Source: an uncultured Barnesiella sp. | GTDB lineage: Bacteria > Bacteroidota > Bacteroidia > Bacteroidales > Barnesiellaceae | DNA: 55,357 bases | Assembly (NCBI GenBank): GCA_944320015.1 | Contig: CALUFO010000016.1 | Location: 1-55,357 of the forward strand | Direction: 5' to 3' | Part shown: positions 8,030 to 17,016 of the stretch, piece by piece | Position numbering within the stretch: position 1 is the first letter of the stretch | Layout of the letters: each line of letters starts with the position of its first letter | Translations under genes and position numbers: made by a program | Notes under the pieces: model-generated | The model's database searches: none | Seen by the model: only the letters and a program-made list of their open reading frames with translations | Told to the model about the DNA's origin: nothing

Positions 8030-9943
8030 TTATTTTTTGTTATATCTGTTTCTCTTTTTCCCATTTTGAGGCGATTTTGTGCCGTTCATGAGTTTGGCAG
8101 GCTTTCGCCACGGCGTATTTCCGTATAGTTTTTCCAGCAAATCGGTGCGGTGCATTCGTTGGAGCGAGTCTTGTATATCGCTTCGTTTCTCGGGCAGATA
8201 CCAGAAAAAATATTTGCGTTGATTGAGCTTCTCTTCGGGTTTGCGGGCGGTGAAAATCTTTTCGCCCGTGTAGGGGTGTATTCCTGTATAATAGATTTCG
8301 GTTGAGAGTGTCATTGGAGTTGGCGTGAAATCTTGCACTTGTTCCAATTTGAAATTCATGTGTTTGGTCAGTGCCGCCAGCTCGGCCATGTCTTCTTCGG
8401 TGCAACCGGGGTGGCTCGATATGAAGTAGGGGATAATCTGTTGGTTCAGGCATCTCTCTCGGTTGATGCGGTCGAAAATGCGCTTGAACTCCTCAAAGAG
8501 CGAAAACGACGGTTTGCGCATGATCGAGAGTACACGGTCCGAGGTGTGCTCGGGCGCAACTTTCAAACGCCCCGATACATGGCGGCTTATCAGTTCTTCG
8601 GTATAGGGGCGTGTGCAGCGGTTTACCGCCTCGTCTTTATGGCGGTGCAACAGCAAGTCGTAGCGCACGCCACTGCCAACAAACGACTTTTTTATCCCGG
8701 GCAATGCGTCGACGGCGTGGTAAATGTCGAGCAAAGGGGCATGATCGGTGCAGAGGTTGGGGCATATCGTGGGTGCCATGCAGGAGGGGCGCTTGCATCT
8801 GTGGCAAAGTTCCCCGTTCTCGCCGTGCATGCGGTACATGTTGGCCGACGGGCCGCCCAAGTCGCTCAAATAGCCTTTGAAGTCGGGCATCTCGGTGATT
8901 TGTTTCACCTCTTTGAGAATCGAGGTCTTGGAGCGCGAGGCGATAAATTTGCCTTGATGAGCCGAGATCGTGCAGAAAGCGCACCCGCCGAAACAGCCTC
9001 GGTGCAGATTGACCGAGAATTTAATCATCTCATAGGCCGGTATCGTCTTGCCTCGGTATTTGGGGTGAGGCATGCGGGTGTAGGGCAGGTCGAACGAAGC
9101 GTCTATCTCGGCTTCGGTCATGGGGGGATAGGGCGGATTCACGACGATAACCCGTTCGGCCACGCTTTGCCATAGGCGCTTAGCGTGGTATTTATTCGAT
9201 TCCTCCTCGATGTGGCGGAAGTTTTCGGCCTGTTTGCGTTTGCTTCGGAGGCACTCTTCGTGCGAAGCCAGCACAATGTTATGCTCGTCTTCAATGACAG
9301 TTGGCATTTCGATTTTGGGACGCACGACGGCCGTTTGGGGAATATCGGTTAGGCTATCTATTTTTTCGCCTTGCCGCAGCCGGCGGGCAAGCTCGACGAT
9401 AGGCCGCTCGCCCATACCGTATATCAGTAAGTCGGCCGGGCAATCGGCCAAAATACCGGGCAGTAGTTTGTCTTGCCAATAGTCATAGTGGGTGAGCCTG
9501 CGCATAGAGGCTTCGATACCTCCCACGACAACCGGTATGTCGGGGAATAGCTGTTTGAGAATGCGGCTATACACGACAGTCGGGTAGTCGGGACGCATGC
9601 CGTGCCGTCCGTTGGGGGTGTAGGCGTCGTCGCTTCTCAATCGCTTGTTGGCCGTGTAATGGTTGACCATAGAGTCCATGGCTCCGGCCGAGATGCCGAA
9701 AAAGAGGCGGGGAGTGCCCAGCTTTTTGAAGTCTCGCAGGTCGTCCTGCCAATTGGGTTGAGGCACAATCGCCACCCGTAGTCCTTCGGCTTCGAGGATA
9801 CGCCCGATAACGGCCGCCCCGAAAGAGGGGTGATCTACATAGGCGTCGCCCGAGAACAAGATTACATCGACATAATCCCATTCCCGCAAATCCAATTCTT
9901 TGCGGGTAGTGGGCAGCCAGTCTTGCAATCGGTATTCTTTCAT
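8030..9943 (-). CDS. ygiQ: YgiQ-family radical SAM protein
   Basis: A 637-residue radical SAM enzyme of the YgiQ type. The N-terminal half is a B12-binding-like domain typical of the family, including the conserved FGISAGAMDSMVNHYTA segment and VVGGIEASMRR. The 4Fe-4S cluster motif is RGCFGGCAFC (Cys-x3-Cys-x2-Cys). A second Cys cluster (CHRCKRPSCMAPTIC) follows. The C-terminus is the basic tail usual for YgiQ. Members are widespread and well conserved, but the reaction is unknown to me. It lies 18 bases after uvrB and 19 before the peptidase start, so it belongs to the same minus-strand unit. Full length; no defects seen. Confidence 0.9.
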   Translation of the reverse strand: MKEYRLQDWLPTTRKELDLREWDYVDVILFSGDAYVDHPSFGAAVIGRILEAEGLRVAIVPQPNWQDDLRDFKKLGTPRLFFGISAGAMDSMVNHYTANKRLRSDDAYTPNGRHGMRPDYPTVVYSRILKQLFPDIPVVVGGIEASMRRLTHYDYWQDKLLPGILADCPADLLIYGMGERPIVELARRLRQGEKIDSLTDIPQTAVVRPKIEMPTVIEDEHNIVLASHEECLRSKRKQAENFRHIEEESNKYHAKRLWQSVAERVIVVNPPYPPMTEAEIDASFDLPYTRMPHPKYRGKTIPAYEMIKFSVNLHRGCFGGCAFCTISAHQGKFIASRSKTSILKEVKQITEMPDFKGYLSDLGGPSANMYRMHGENGELCHRCKRPSCMAPTICPNLCTDHAPLLDIYHAVDALPGIKKSFVGSGVRYDLLLHRHKDEAVNRCTRPYTEELISRHVSGRLKVAPEHTSDRVLSIMRKPSFSLFEEFKRIFDRINRERCLNQQIIPYFISSHPGCTEEDMAELAALTKHMNFKLEQVQDFTPTPMTLSTEIYYTGIHPYTGEKIFTARKPEEKLNQRKYFFWYLPEKRSDIQDSLQRMHRTDLLEKLYGNTPWRKPAKLMNGTKSPQNGKKRNRYNKK

Positions 9944-9961
9944 ATCTTTATGGGTATAACT

Positions 9962-12037
9962 CTAATCTCGGTGAGCGGGAGCGGCCGAGGCTTTTTGTAA
10001 CAAATCTTCCAGTTTGACAAGCTCGTCCCGGTATTGAGCCGCTTCGATAAATTCCATTTTCTTGGCCGCTTCGACCATTTGTTTGCGAGTGCGCTCGATA
10101 GCCTTTTGCAACTGCTCTTTCGACATGTATTTGACCACTGGGTCGGCGGCCACGTCGATATGTTCCCGATATTCGTCGCTGTATGCTTGGGGAACCGGGG
10201 CGGCTCGAAGGGGCTTTGCCGGTTGAGTTTGTTGCGACTCGGCATTCGATACGAGGACCGAACTCTTCGCCTTTTGTATGGCTTTGGGGGTAATGTGGTT
10301 CGCCTCGTTGTAGGCCAGTTGTTTCTCTCGCCGCCGATTGGTCTCGTCGATGGTTTTTTGCATGCTTTCGGTTATGCGGTCGGCATACATGATGACCCGG
10401 CCGTTGAGGTTGCGGGCGGCTCGCCCCACGGTTTGGGTGAGCGATCGGTGCGAGCGGAGGAATCCCTCCTTGTCGGCGTCGAGTATGGCAACCAGTGAAA
10501 CTTCGGGTAAATCGAGTCCTTCACGCAGCAGGTTCACCCCGATAAGCACATCGTAGACCCCGGCGCGCAAGTCGTCGAGAATTTTTATACGGTCGAGCGT
10601 GTCGACATCGGAGTGAATATAATTGCAATTAATGTCGAGTTTCAGGAGATAACTGTTCAACTCCTCGGCCATACGTTTGGTGAGGGTCGTGACCAAAACC
10701 CGCTCGTCGCGTTCGATGCGCTGTTGTATCTCTTCCAGCAAGTCGTCTATCTGGTTGAGGCTGGGGCGCACCTCAATGACCGGGTCGAGCAGGCCGGTGG
10801 GTCGGATTACCTGTTCGACCACGACACCTTCGCTTTTTTCCAATTCGTAGTCGGCGGGGGTGGCGCTCACATAAATAATCTGTTTGGCCAAACTTTCAAA
10901 TTCTTCGAACTTCAATGGGCGGTTGTCGATGGCGGCCGGCAGCCGGAAACCGTATTCCACCAAATTCATCTTGCGCGAGCGGTCGCCGCCGTACATCGCC
11001 CGTATTTGCGGCACGGTCACATGGCTTTCGTCGATGATTGTGAGAAAATCTTTCGGGAAATAGTCGAGCAGGCAGAACGGCCTTGTACCCGCTTCGCGTG
11101 CGTCGAAATAGCGCGAGTAGTTCTCTACCCCCGAGCAATATCCTATTTCACGGATCATCTCCACATCGTAGGTCACCCGTTCGTAAAGGCGCTTGGCTTC
11201 CAACTCTTTGCCGATAGACTTGAAAAACTCCACCTGTTTGCCGAGGTCGAGTTCTATCTCGCCGACCGCTCTGTCGATTCGTTCCTTAGTCGTGACAAAC
11301 AGGTTGGCCGGGAAAATCTTGTAGGTATCGAATTGCTCGATGGTGCCGCCCGTGGCGGGGTCGATAGTGCGAATCGATTCTATCTCCTCGCCCCAGAACT
11401 CGATGCGTACGATCACATTGTCATAGGCCAAGTAAATATCTACCGTGTCGCCTTTGACCCTGAAATTTCCACGGTTCAACTCCACCTCGTTGCGAGAGTA
11501 GAGCGAATCGACAAAGAGCCGCAGCAATCGGTTCCGACCTATGTTGTCGCCCACTTTCACTTCGATTACATTGTCGTGGAAATCCTCGGGATTGCCTATG
11601 CCGTAGAGACACGATACCGACGATACCACGATCACGTCTTTGCGCCCCGAAAGGAGCGCCGAGGTCGCGGCCAGTCGCAGCCGGTCTATCTCTTCGTTGA
11701 TAGCGAGGTCCTTTTCGATATAAGTGTCGGTCGAGGGAATATAAGCCTCGGGTTGATAGTAGTCGTAATAAGAAACAAAATATTCCACCGCATTCTCGGG
11801 AAAGAACCCTTTAAACTCGTTATATAGTTGAGCCGCCAAAGTCTTGTTGTGGCTCAGTATGAGGGTGGGTTTCTGCACACGCTCGATCACATTGGCCATG
11901 GTAAACGTCTTTCCCGAGCCGGTGACACCCAATAAAGTCTGGTAGGGGATACCGTCGAGTATGCCCCGACTCAACTCGTCGATAGCTTCGGGTTGGTCGC
12001 CCGTAGGCCGGTAAGGTGATATGAGCTTGAAATCCAT
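9962..12037 (-). CDS. uvrB: Excinuclease ABC subunit B (UvrB)
   Basis: A full-length 691-residue UvrB, the damage-verifying helicase of nucleotide excision repair, which is loaded by UvrA and recruits UvrC. Seen are Walker A GVTGSGKTFTMANVI, the beta-hairpin with YYDYYQPEAYIP, motif II TIIDESHVTVPQ, the helicase motifs ILDADKEGFLRS and TQTVGRAARN, and a C-terminal UVR domain (EFIEAAQYRDEL) that binds UvrC. The start MDFKLISPYRPTGDQPEAI is the standard one. It lies 13 bases after pspC. No LexA-like operator is recognised nearby. Confidence 0.97.
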   Translation of the reverse strand: MDFKLISPYRPTGDQPEAIDELSRGILDGIPYQTLLGVTGSGKTFTMANVIERVQKPTLILSHNKTLAAQLYNEFKGFFPENAVEYFVSYYDYYQPEAYIPSTDTYIEKDLAINEEIDRLRLAATSALLSGRKDVIVVSSVSCLYGIGNPEDFHDNVIEVKVGDNIGRNRLLRLFVDSLYSRNEVELNRGNFRVKGDTVDIYLAYDNVIVRIEFWGEEIESIRTIDPATGGTIEQFDTYKIFPANLFVTTKERIDRAVGEIELDLGKQVEFFKSIGKELEAKRLYERVTYDVEMIREIGYCSGVENYSRYFDAREAGTRPFCLLDYFPKDFLTIIDESHVTVPQIRAMYGGDRSRKMNLVEYGFRLPAAIDNRPLKFEEFESLAKQIIYVSATPADYELEKSEGVVVEQVIRPTGLLDPVIEVRPSLNQIDDLLEEIQQRIERDERVLVTTLTKRMAEELNSYLLKLDINCNYIHSDVDTLDRIKILDDLRAGVYDVLIGVNLLREGLDLPEVSLVAILDADKEGFLRSHRSLTQTVGRAARNLNGRVIMYADRITESMQKTIDETNRRREKQLAYNEANHITPKAIQKAKSSVLVSNAESQQTQPAKPLRAAPVPQAYSDEYREHIDVAADPVVKYMSKEQLQKAIERTRKQMVEAAKKMEFIEAAQYRDELVKLEDLLQKASAAPAHRD

Positions 12038-12050
12038 GAGATACGATTCG

Positions 12051-12242
12051 TTAAGATTCGGGGATAATCAAACAAAGAATAAAGTAAATCACGATAGGTG
12101 TGCCTATGGCGCCAATCGACAGAAGCACAAAAATGATGCGTACCACCGTAGGGTCCAAACCTATGTATTCGCCAATACCCGCACACACGCCGCCTATCAT
12201 GCGGCCGTCACGGGGACGAGTAAGCCGTTTAATCGTATTCAT
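12051..12242 (-). CDS. Small PspC-domain membrane protein
   Basis: A 63-residue protein made of one PspC domain: a basic start (MNTIKRLTRPRDGRMIGG), the signature GVCAGIGEYIGLDPTVVR, and one hydrophobic segment (IIFVLLSIGAIGTPIVIYF) ending in IPES. PspC proteins act in phage-shock envelope-stress responses; single-domain versions of unknown detail are common in Bacteroidetes. It is first in the pspC-uvrB-ygiQ-S9-fetAB run and has its own promoter-like site about 105 bases upstream. Confidence 0.85.
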   Translation of the reverse strand: MNTIKRLTRPRDGRMIGGVCAGIGEYIGLDPTVVRIIFVLLSIGAIGTPIVIYFILCLIIPES

Positions 12243-12345
12243 CTTTATATTTTCTCGTGCGGGAATAGACCTCGGCCTCGGCGCGCAGACACCCCTCCGT
12301 TAGGGCGTTGTCGAGCCTCTGTCTATTTATCGCATTAATTAAATG

Positions 12346-12353
12346 CAAAGATA
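12346..12353 (-). promoter_or_regulatory. -7 box for the pspC-uvrB run
   Basis: On the minus strand TATCTTTG matches TAnnTTTG, with TTG about 20 bases upstream inside TTGTTTTTCC. It lies 104 bases before the pspC start. The remaining bases of the divergent 12243-12574 gap show no convincing gene; the plus-strand promoter for bamD is at its other end. Confidence 0.55.
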
Positions 12354-12556
12354 CTACAAATAGGTAGGAAAAACAAGATTGTGCGATTCGGAAGATATTC
12401 AATGGAGTCCGATGGTCGGTCATACCCCTGTTCTTTTTTATCCTTGATAAATATTTATTGGTCGATATAAACGCCGTTATTGGCGACAAATAGAGTTATT
12501 TTGTCTCGTCATCGTTAAAATTCTCTTATTTGTTTTCTATATTCGTGCGAAATCTC

Positions 12557-12564
12557 TAACTTTG
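12557..12564 (+). promoter_or_regulatory. -7 box before bamD
   Basis: TAACTTTG matches TAnnTTTG exactly, 11 bases before the first ATG of bamD. An upstream TTTG is present, but 24 bases away, slightly long. If transcription starts about 7 bases downstream, the leader to the first ATG is only a few bases and the in-frame ATG at 12587 could be used instead. Confidence 0.45.
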
Positions 12565-12574
12565 CAAACTGATA

Positions 12575-13387
12575 ATGAAACGAATGATGCGAAAAATAAT
12601 CTGTTCAATAATTTGTGCTTTGCTCCTTGTGTCGTGCGGCGAATATAATAAGATACTGAAAAGTACTGATTATGAGCTGAAATATGATTATGCCAAAAAG
12701 GCTTTCGAGCGTAAAAAATACATGCAGGCCGCTACGTTGCTCGAAGAGTTGGTCGCTATTTTCAAGGGTACCGACCGCGCCGAAGAGTCACTCTATCTGT
12801 TGGCTCGCAGTTACTATTTGAACAAAGATTACATCACTTCGGGCGAATACTTCCAAGCCTATTACAAGAATTATCCCAAAGGCGAGTATGCCGAATTGGC
12901 TCGTTTTTATAGCGGATATGGCTATTATTTGGACTCACCCGAGGCCAAGCTCGATCAAAGCGGGACTTATAAGGCCATCGATGAAATGCAACGTTTCCTC
13001 GACTATTTCCCCAACAGCGAGCGGGCGCAGCAGGCGCAGGATATTATCTTTGAATTACAAGACAAGTTGGTTTATAAGGAGTTGCTCAACGCCCAGTTGT
13101 ATTACAACTTAGGTAATTACATGGGAAATAATTATCAGTCGGCGATAATCACCGCGCAGAATGCTTTGAAAGAGTATCCTTATACCCGTTATAAAGAAAC
13201 TCTGTCGATGCTTATTTTGAAGTCGAAATACCAAGAAGCCGTGCAGAGTATCGAGGAACGGAAACCCGAGCGGTTTCGCGATGTCATTGATGAATACTAT
13301 TCGTTTATCAACGACTATCCGACAGGAGAAAATGCCAAGGAAGCCCAGAATATTTTTAAGGTGGCCAATAAATATGTAAAAGATTAA
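12575..13387 (+). CDS. bamD: Outer membrane assembly lipoprotein BamD
   Basis: A 270-residue lipoprotein of the BAM complex, which inserts beta-barrel proteins into the outer membrane. The signal peptide ends in the lipobox LLVSC, so the mature protein starts at Cys21. TPR-like repeats follow, visible as YDYAKKAFERKKYMQAATLL, the YLLARSYY block, YYKNYPKGEYAELARFY and the FPNSERAQQAQDII block, as expected for the five-TPR BamD fold. The first ATG is given; a second Met at codon 5 is equally plausible given the close promoter. It opens the plus-strand housekeeping block, 12 bases before rpoZ. Confidence 0.9.
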   Translation: MKRMMRKIICSIICALLLVSCGEYNKILKSTDYELKYDYAKKAFERKKYMQAATLLEELVAIFKGTDRAEESLYLLARSYYLNKDYITSGEYFQAYYKNYPKGEYAELARFYSGYGYYLDSPEAKLDQSGTYKAIDEMQRFLDYFPNSERAQQAQDIIFELQDKLVYKELLNAQLYYNLGNYMGNNYQSAIITAQNALKEYPYTRYKETLSMLILKSKYQEAVQSIEERKPERFRDVIDEYYSFINDYPTGENAKEAQNIFKVANKYVKD

Positions 13388-13399
13388 TCTTTAAAAATA

Positions 13400-13735
13400 A
13401 TGGATTACAAGAAATCAAATGCACCGACAAACACCGTAACACGCGATATGGTGGCTTTGTCTTCCGACACCGGGAACATTTATGAAACGGTTTGTATTAT
13501 TGCTAAAAGGGCTAATCAAATCGCCGTGGAAATGAAATCGGACCTTGAAAAGAAACTGCAAGAGTTTGCTTCTTGCAATGACAATTTGGAGGAGGTTTTC
13601 GAAAACCGCGAGCAGATAGAGATTTCGCGCTATTACGAGAAATTGCCTAAACCGGTTCTTATCGCCACGCAAGAATATATCGAGGGAAAAATCTATTATA
13701 AAAATCCCGAGAAAGAAAAATCGGCTATTGAATAA
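13400..13735 (+). CDS. rpoZ: RNA polymerase omega subunit, Bacteroidetes Rpb6-like type
   Basis: A 111-residue protein matching the divergent omega/Rpb6 subunit of Bacteroidetes RNA polymerase. The core motif is GNIYETVCIIAKRANQIAVE, followed by LQEFASCNDNLEEVFENREQ and a Pro-rich segment KLPKPVLIATQE. Omega stabilises the beta-prime subunit and, where it has the right residues, helps bind ppGpp. It begins 12 bases after bamD and is followed by a strong hairpin terminator, so bamD-rpoZ form a unit. The family is not recognised by the classical omega profile, which is why it is often called hypothetical. Confidence 0.85.
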   Translation: MDYKKSNAPTNTVTRDMVALSSDTGNIYETVCIIAKRANQIAVEMKSDLEKKLQEFASCNDNLEEVFENREQIEISRYYEKLPKPVLIATQEYIEGKIYYKNPEKEKSAIE

Positions 13736-13754
13736 TACCTTGTTGGGCTTAACG

Positions 13755-13799
13755 GCAAGCCGCACTATTTTTAATGGGTAGTGCGGCTTGCAGGTTTTT
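13755..13799 (+). terminator. Terminator after rpoZ
   Basis: A perfect 13-base stem GCAAGCCGCACTA / TAGTGCGGCTTGC with an 11-base loop, followed by AGGTTTTT. Confidence 0.85.
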
Positions 13800-13877
13800 C
13801 TTGAATTATCGATGCCGGCCGGCGCAGAGGTAGTTTGCCGCCGGTGGGAATAAAGATACCATTAGTTCATTAAAATT

Positions 13878-14804
13878 ATGATTAATAGAATATTAATCCG
13901 TTCAAAGGTCATTCAAATAGCCTATTCGTATTTCTTGACGAAAGACAAGAGCGTCATGGATGCCGAGAAAGAACTGTTTTTCAGTTTCGAGAAATCATAC
14001 GAGTTGTATCACCTGCTATTGACCTTGATGGTTGAGTTGACCGATACGCAGGCGGCCAGAGTGGAAGCGGCCCGCATGAAGTTTCTGGCTACTCCCGAGG
14101 AAAAAAATCCCAATATGCGCTTCGTGAACAACCGTTTCATCGAGCAGTTGAGAAATTGCGACGATTATAAGGAGTATCACGAGAAGAAGCCTGTTACATG
14201 GACTACCGACCCGGAGTTCCTGCGCGACTTCTCGGAGCGCATTGTCAAAAGCGATTTATATAAAGAGTACATGACTGCTCCCGACGATTCGTATGAGAAC
14301 GATTGCGAATTTTGGAAGAAAGCGCTTAAATCGCTGATTTGTACCGACGAAGAGCTGTTGGATTTGTTGGAACAGAAGTCGTTGTATTGGAACGACGATT
14401 TGGAGATAATTGCCACGTTTGTGTTGAAAACCATCAAACAGTTTAACGAGATGAACGGCACATCGCAATCGTTGTTGCCCATGTTTAAGGACGACGACGA
14501 TGCCCAGTTTGCCAAAGACCTGTTCCGCAACACCTTGCTTCACGGGGAGGAATATCGCAGCTACATAGAGAATTTTGTCCGCAACTGGGAAATCGAGCGT
14601 GTCGCTTTCATGGATATCGTGATCATGATGGTCGCATTGAGCGAACTGCATGGCTTCCCGTCGATTCCTATCCGCGTTACATTGAACGAATATATCGAGT
14701 TGGCCAAATCGTACAGCACAGTGAAGAGCGGACAATTTGTAAATGGCGTGCTGAACGCAATAGTTGATAATCTTAAAAAAGAAGGCGCACTGACAAAAGA
14801 ATAA
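13878..14804 (+). CDS. nusB: Transcription antitermination protein NusB
   Basis: A 308-residue protein of the long Bacteroidetes NusB form. The N-terminus MINRILIRSKVIQIAYSYFL is the usual start. The conserved NusB RNA-binding/NusE-binding helical domain occupies roughly the last 130 residues, with VRNWEIERVAFMDIVIMMVA, the Pro-rich IPIRVTLNEYIELAKSYS and the terminal FVNGVLNAI typical of the family. NusB with NusE (S10) forms the antitermination complex on rRNA operons. The extra N-terminal helical half is normal for this phylum. It follows the terminator of rpoZ, so it needs its own promoter; none is obvious. Confidence 0.88.
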   Translation: MINRILIRSKVIQIAYSYFLTKDKSVMDAEKELFFSFEKSYELYHLLLTLMVELTDTQAARVEAARMKFLATPEEKNPNMRFVNNRFIEQLRNCDDYKEYHEKKPVTWTTDPEFLRDFSERIVKSDLYKEYMTAPDDSYENDCEFWKKALKSLICTDEELLDLLEQKSLYWNDDLEIIATFVLKTIKQFNEMNGTSQSLLPMFKDDDDAQFAKDLFRNTLLHGEEYRSYIENFVRNWEIERVAFMDIVIMMVALSELHGFPSIPIRVTLNEYIELAKSYSTVKSGQFVNGVLNAIVDNLKKEGALTKE

Positions 14805-14815
14805 CAAATTTGTTA

Positions 14816-14823
14816 TATATTTG
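14816..14823 (+). promoter_or_regulatory. Possible -7 box before yajC
   Basis: TATATTTG matches TAnnTTTG, 54 bases before the yajC start. No -33 element is clear and the surroundings are AT-rich, so chance is possible. Confidence 0.35.
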
Positions 14824-14876
14824 TGGACCGAAAGATTTTTTCGGGAGAGAGATAAAAATATTTTAAAAGCTAAATT

Positions 14877-15206
14877 ATGACTACACTATCCATTCTTTTA
14901 CAAGCTGCTTCGGCATCGAACGGCACAATGAGTATCCTGATGATGGTCGCTTTGATCGCCATCTTCTATTTTTTCATGATTCGTCCTCAATCGAAACGTC
15001 AAAAAGAGATTCGCAAATTCCGTGAATCGCTTGCCGCCGGTGACAAAATCGTTACCGCCGGTGGACTGTTTGGGAAAATAAAAGAGGTGAAGCCCGATTC
15101 GTTTATCATCGAGATTGCCGAGAATACCCGTGTGCGCATTGCCAAGGATTCGGTGTATCCGTCGGTTGCCGATGCCAAAGACAACGGTGCCCAACAGGCT
15201 AAGTAA
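14877..15206 (+). CDS. yajC: Preprotein translocase accessory subunit YajC
   Basis: A 109-residue single-span membrane protein of the SecDF-YajC complex. After a short periplasmic start comes the transmembrane segment (ILMMVALIAIFYFFMI), then the hallmark IRPQSKRQKE and the cytoplasmic small beta domain with GDKIVTAGGLFGKI and VRIAKDSVYP. YajC is non-essential and modulates SecYEG-dependent export and YidC. It belongs to the conserved nusB-yajC-ybbR-coaE order. A 19-base perfect inverted repeat lies 42 bases after its stop and could end its transcript. Confidence 0.93.
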   Translation: MTTLSILLQAASASNGTMSILMMVALIAIFYFFMIRPQSKRQKEIRKFRESLAAGDKIVTAGGLFGKIKEVKPDSFIIEIAENTRVRIAKDSVYPSVADAKDNGAQQAK

Positions 15207-15247
15207 ATCGAATTTATCCAATAAAAACTCCTTCGTGGAGAAATAAA

Positions 15248-15302
15248 AAGATAAAGTTTTTTATCGATAGAGGCTATCTGTCCCGATAAAAAACTTTATC
15301 TT
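15248..15302 (+). repeat. Perfect 19-bp inverted repeat between yajC and ybbR
   Basis: The arm at 15248-15266 is the exact reverse complement of the arm at 15284-15302, and the 17-base loop contains a further GATAG/CTATC hairpin. The right arm runs into the -7 box of the next gene. It can act as a terminator for yajC, as an operator, or both; which one cannot be told from sequence. Confidence 0.8.
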
Positions 15303-15304
15303 TG
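15297..15304 (+). promoter_or_regulatory. -7 box before ybbR, embedded in the inverted repeat
   Basis: TATCTTTG matches TAnnTTTG and lies 28 bases before the ATG at 15333. Six of its eight bases are part of the inverted repeat arm. Confidence 0.5.
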
Positions 15305-15332
15305 TTGTATATAGTCGTTGCATGTATATGAT

Positions 15333-16397
15333 ATGAAGAGGAATATTTCGGTGCGCATAGCCGCAAAATTCAAATCGATTATTCGCAAGATAGGAACTGT
15401 ATTCCGCCAAGAACGCACCCGGGAACTGTTCACTTTCTTGGGCTTTGTCTTGCTCTCTTTGATATTCTGGTTCATGCAAGGGCTGAACGAGGATTTCGAG
15501 AACTCTTTTGAAATTCCGGTAGAACTGCGTGATGTCCCCGATAAAACCACCCTTATCAACGACCTACCCACTCATATCGAAGTGAGAATACGCGATAAAG
15601 GCCCCGTGATGTTGGGGTATGCGATAGAGGGACTGTCGCCGTTGCAAATCAATTTTCAGGAGTATGACAAGGGCGGTAGTTTTTTCAGGCTTTCGCCATC
15701 TCAACTCGAAACAATTTTGCGAAAATCGCTACGGGCCACGACGACGGTCGTATCGATTATCCCCGATACGATAAAGGTCATGTACACACACAATGCTGGT
15801 AAGCGTGTCAAACTGGTCGTGAAAGGAACCGCGTCGACCACGCCTCAATGTGTGTTGAGCGGTGAGATGACGGCCGACATAGATTCGGTCATGGTGTATG
15901 GCGACCAGCACTCGTTGAACCGGCTGAAAGAGGTATATACCACGGCGTTTGATGTTAAACGGCTGAACGACACCCTGCGCACGGTTGTCGAGATAAAAAA
16001 AATACCCAACCTACGCATCGTCCCCGAGCAGGTGACGGTGACGATACCGGTGGAGGAGATGACCTCTAAGACGCTCGAGATTCCTATCGTTCCCCAAAAT
16101 GTGCCCCGGGGCTGGACTCTTTTGACATTTCCCTCGTCGGTTCAATTGTCATGTATGATGCCTTTCAGCAAATTTGCGGCGGTGGAGGAAGAGTCTTTCT
16201 TGGTAAGCGTCGATTTATCCGACTTATCGGCCGGAAATTCGCCCAATAAATTGTGCGTAAGGTTATTGAAGTCGCCCGAGTATGTTCGCAATATCTATTT
16301 GTCGCAGGATAGCGTCGACTATATTTTGGAACAGAAACGGTCGTTGTTTACCGAGCCCGCCGATACAGTGGCTGTCTCGATTCCCGATACGATATGA
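15333..16397 (+). CDS. YbbR-like domain protein
   Basis: A 354-residue protein with a basic cytoplasmic start, one membrane helix (FLGFVLLSLIFWFMQGL) and an extracytoplasmic part built of YbbR-like beta repeats. These show as IPVELRDVPDKT, then VKLVVKGTAST and ETMS-like stretches, and LEIPIVPQNVPRGWTL. YbbR domains resemble ribosomal L25-type folds; in Firmicutes the protein (CdaR) regulates the diadenylate cyclase CdaA, but no cdaA is next to it here, so that role is not inferred. A TTG five codons upstream is open, but the ATG is preferred. It overlaps coaE by 4 bases, fixing the operon. Confidence 0.85.
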   Translation: MKRNISVRIAAKFKSIIRKIGTVFRQERTRELFTFLGFVLLSLIFWFMQGLNEDFENSFEIPVELRDVPDKTTLINDLPTHIEVRIRDKGPVMLGYAIEGLSPLQINFQEYDKGGSFFRLSPSQLETILRKSLRATTTVVSIIPDTIKVMYTHNAGKRVKLVVKGTASTTPQCVLSGEMTADIDSVMVYGDQHSLNRLKEVYTTAFDVKRLNDTLRTVVEIKKIPNLRIVPEQVTVTIPVEEMTSKTLEIPIVPQNVPRGWTLLTFPSSVQLSCMMPFSKFAAVEEESFLVSVDLSDLSAGNSPNKLCVRLLKSPEYVRNIYLSQDSVDYILEQKRSLFTEPADTVAVSIPDTI

Positions 16398-16972
16398 AAC
16401 GGATAGGCATTACAGGAGGCATAGGCAGCGGCAAGTCGGTCGTGTCGCAGTTGTTGCGTGTGATGGGCTATCCCGTGTACGATACCGATTCGGAAGCCAA
16501 GCGTTTGATGAACACTTCGCCGGGGCTTAAAGCGCAGATCGCCGAGGCTTTCGGCTCCGATGTTTATGACGGGAGCGGAGTGTTGAACCGGGCGTTGCTG
16601 GCCTCTCGGGTATTTGGGCAAGCCGATTGCGTGACCCGGCTCAATGCGATTGTTCACCCGGCAGTGCGGCAAGACTTTTTCCGATGGTCTCGATCGTTGA
16701 AAGATTCGGTTTGTTTTGTGGAGTCGGCTATTTTGTACGAATCGCATTTCGACGAGTTGGTCGACGAGGTTTGGGTTGTGGCGGCGCCGGAAGAGCAGCG
16801 CGTCGAACGAGTGCGGCAACGTAGCGGCCTGTCGGCCGAGGAGGTGAAAAGGCGCATGGCATCGCAGTTGCCCGAGGCGGAAAAGCGGCGTCGGGGAAAC
16901 CATGTCATCTGGAACGACGGCAAGGCATCGGTTATTCGGGCGGTTTTATCGCTTTTGGAACGGCCGGATTGA
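16394..16972 (+). CDS. coaE: Dephospho-CoA kinase
   Basis: A 192-residue P-loop kinase that phosphorylates dephospho-CoA at the ribose 3'-OH, the last step of coenzyme A synthesis. Walker A is GITGGIGSGKS. The DTDSEAKRLM segment that binds the substrate, the HPAVRQDF helix, and the lid region with RRMASQLPEAEKRRRG are all present. Length is normal. It overlaps ybbR by ATGA, so the two are translationally coupled. DUF5606 follows about 100 bases later with its own promoter-like box. Confidence 0.95.
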   Translation: MKRIGITGGIGSGKSVVSQLLRVMGYPVYDTDSEAKRLMNTSPGLKAQIAEAFGSDVYDGSGVLNRALLASRVFGQADCVTRLNAIVHPAVRQDFFRWSRSLKDSVCFVESAILYESHFDELVDEVWVVAAPEEQRVERVRQRSGLSAEEVKRRMASQLPEAEKRRRGNHVIWNDGKASVIRAVLSLLERPD

Positions 16973-17016
16973 GATTTTTTTTCTCCCGATAACGCCGTTA
17001 AACCGGACAAGAGTAT

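Noticed and set aside
10613-11827. 404-codon plus-strand frame opposite uvrB
   Set aside because: Antisense shadow of a complete uvrB with intact motifs.
12229-12489. 86-codon minus-strand frame before pspC
   Set aside because: Covers the promoter and start of pspC; no family features.
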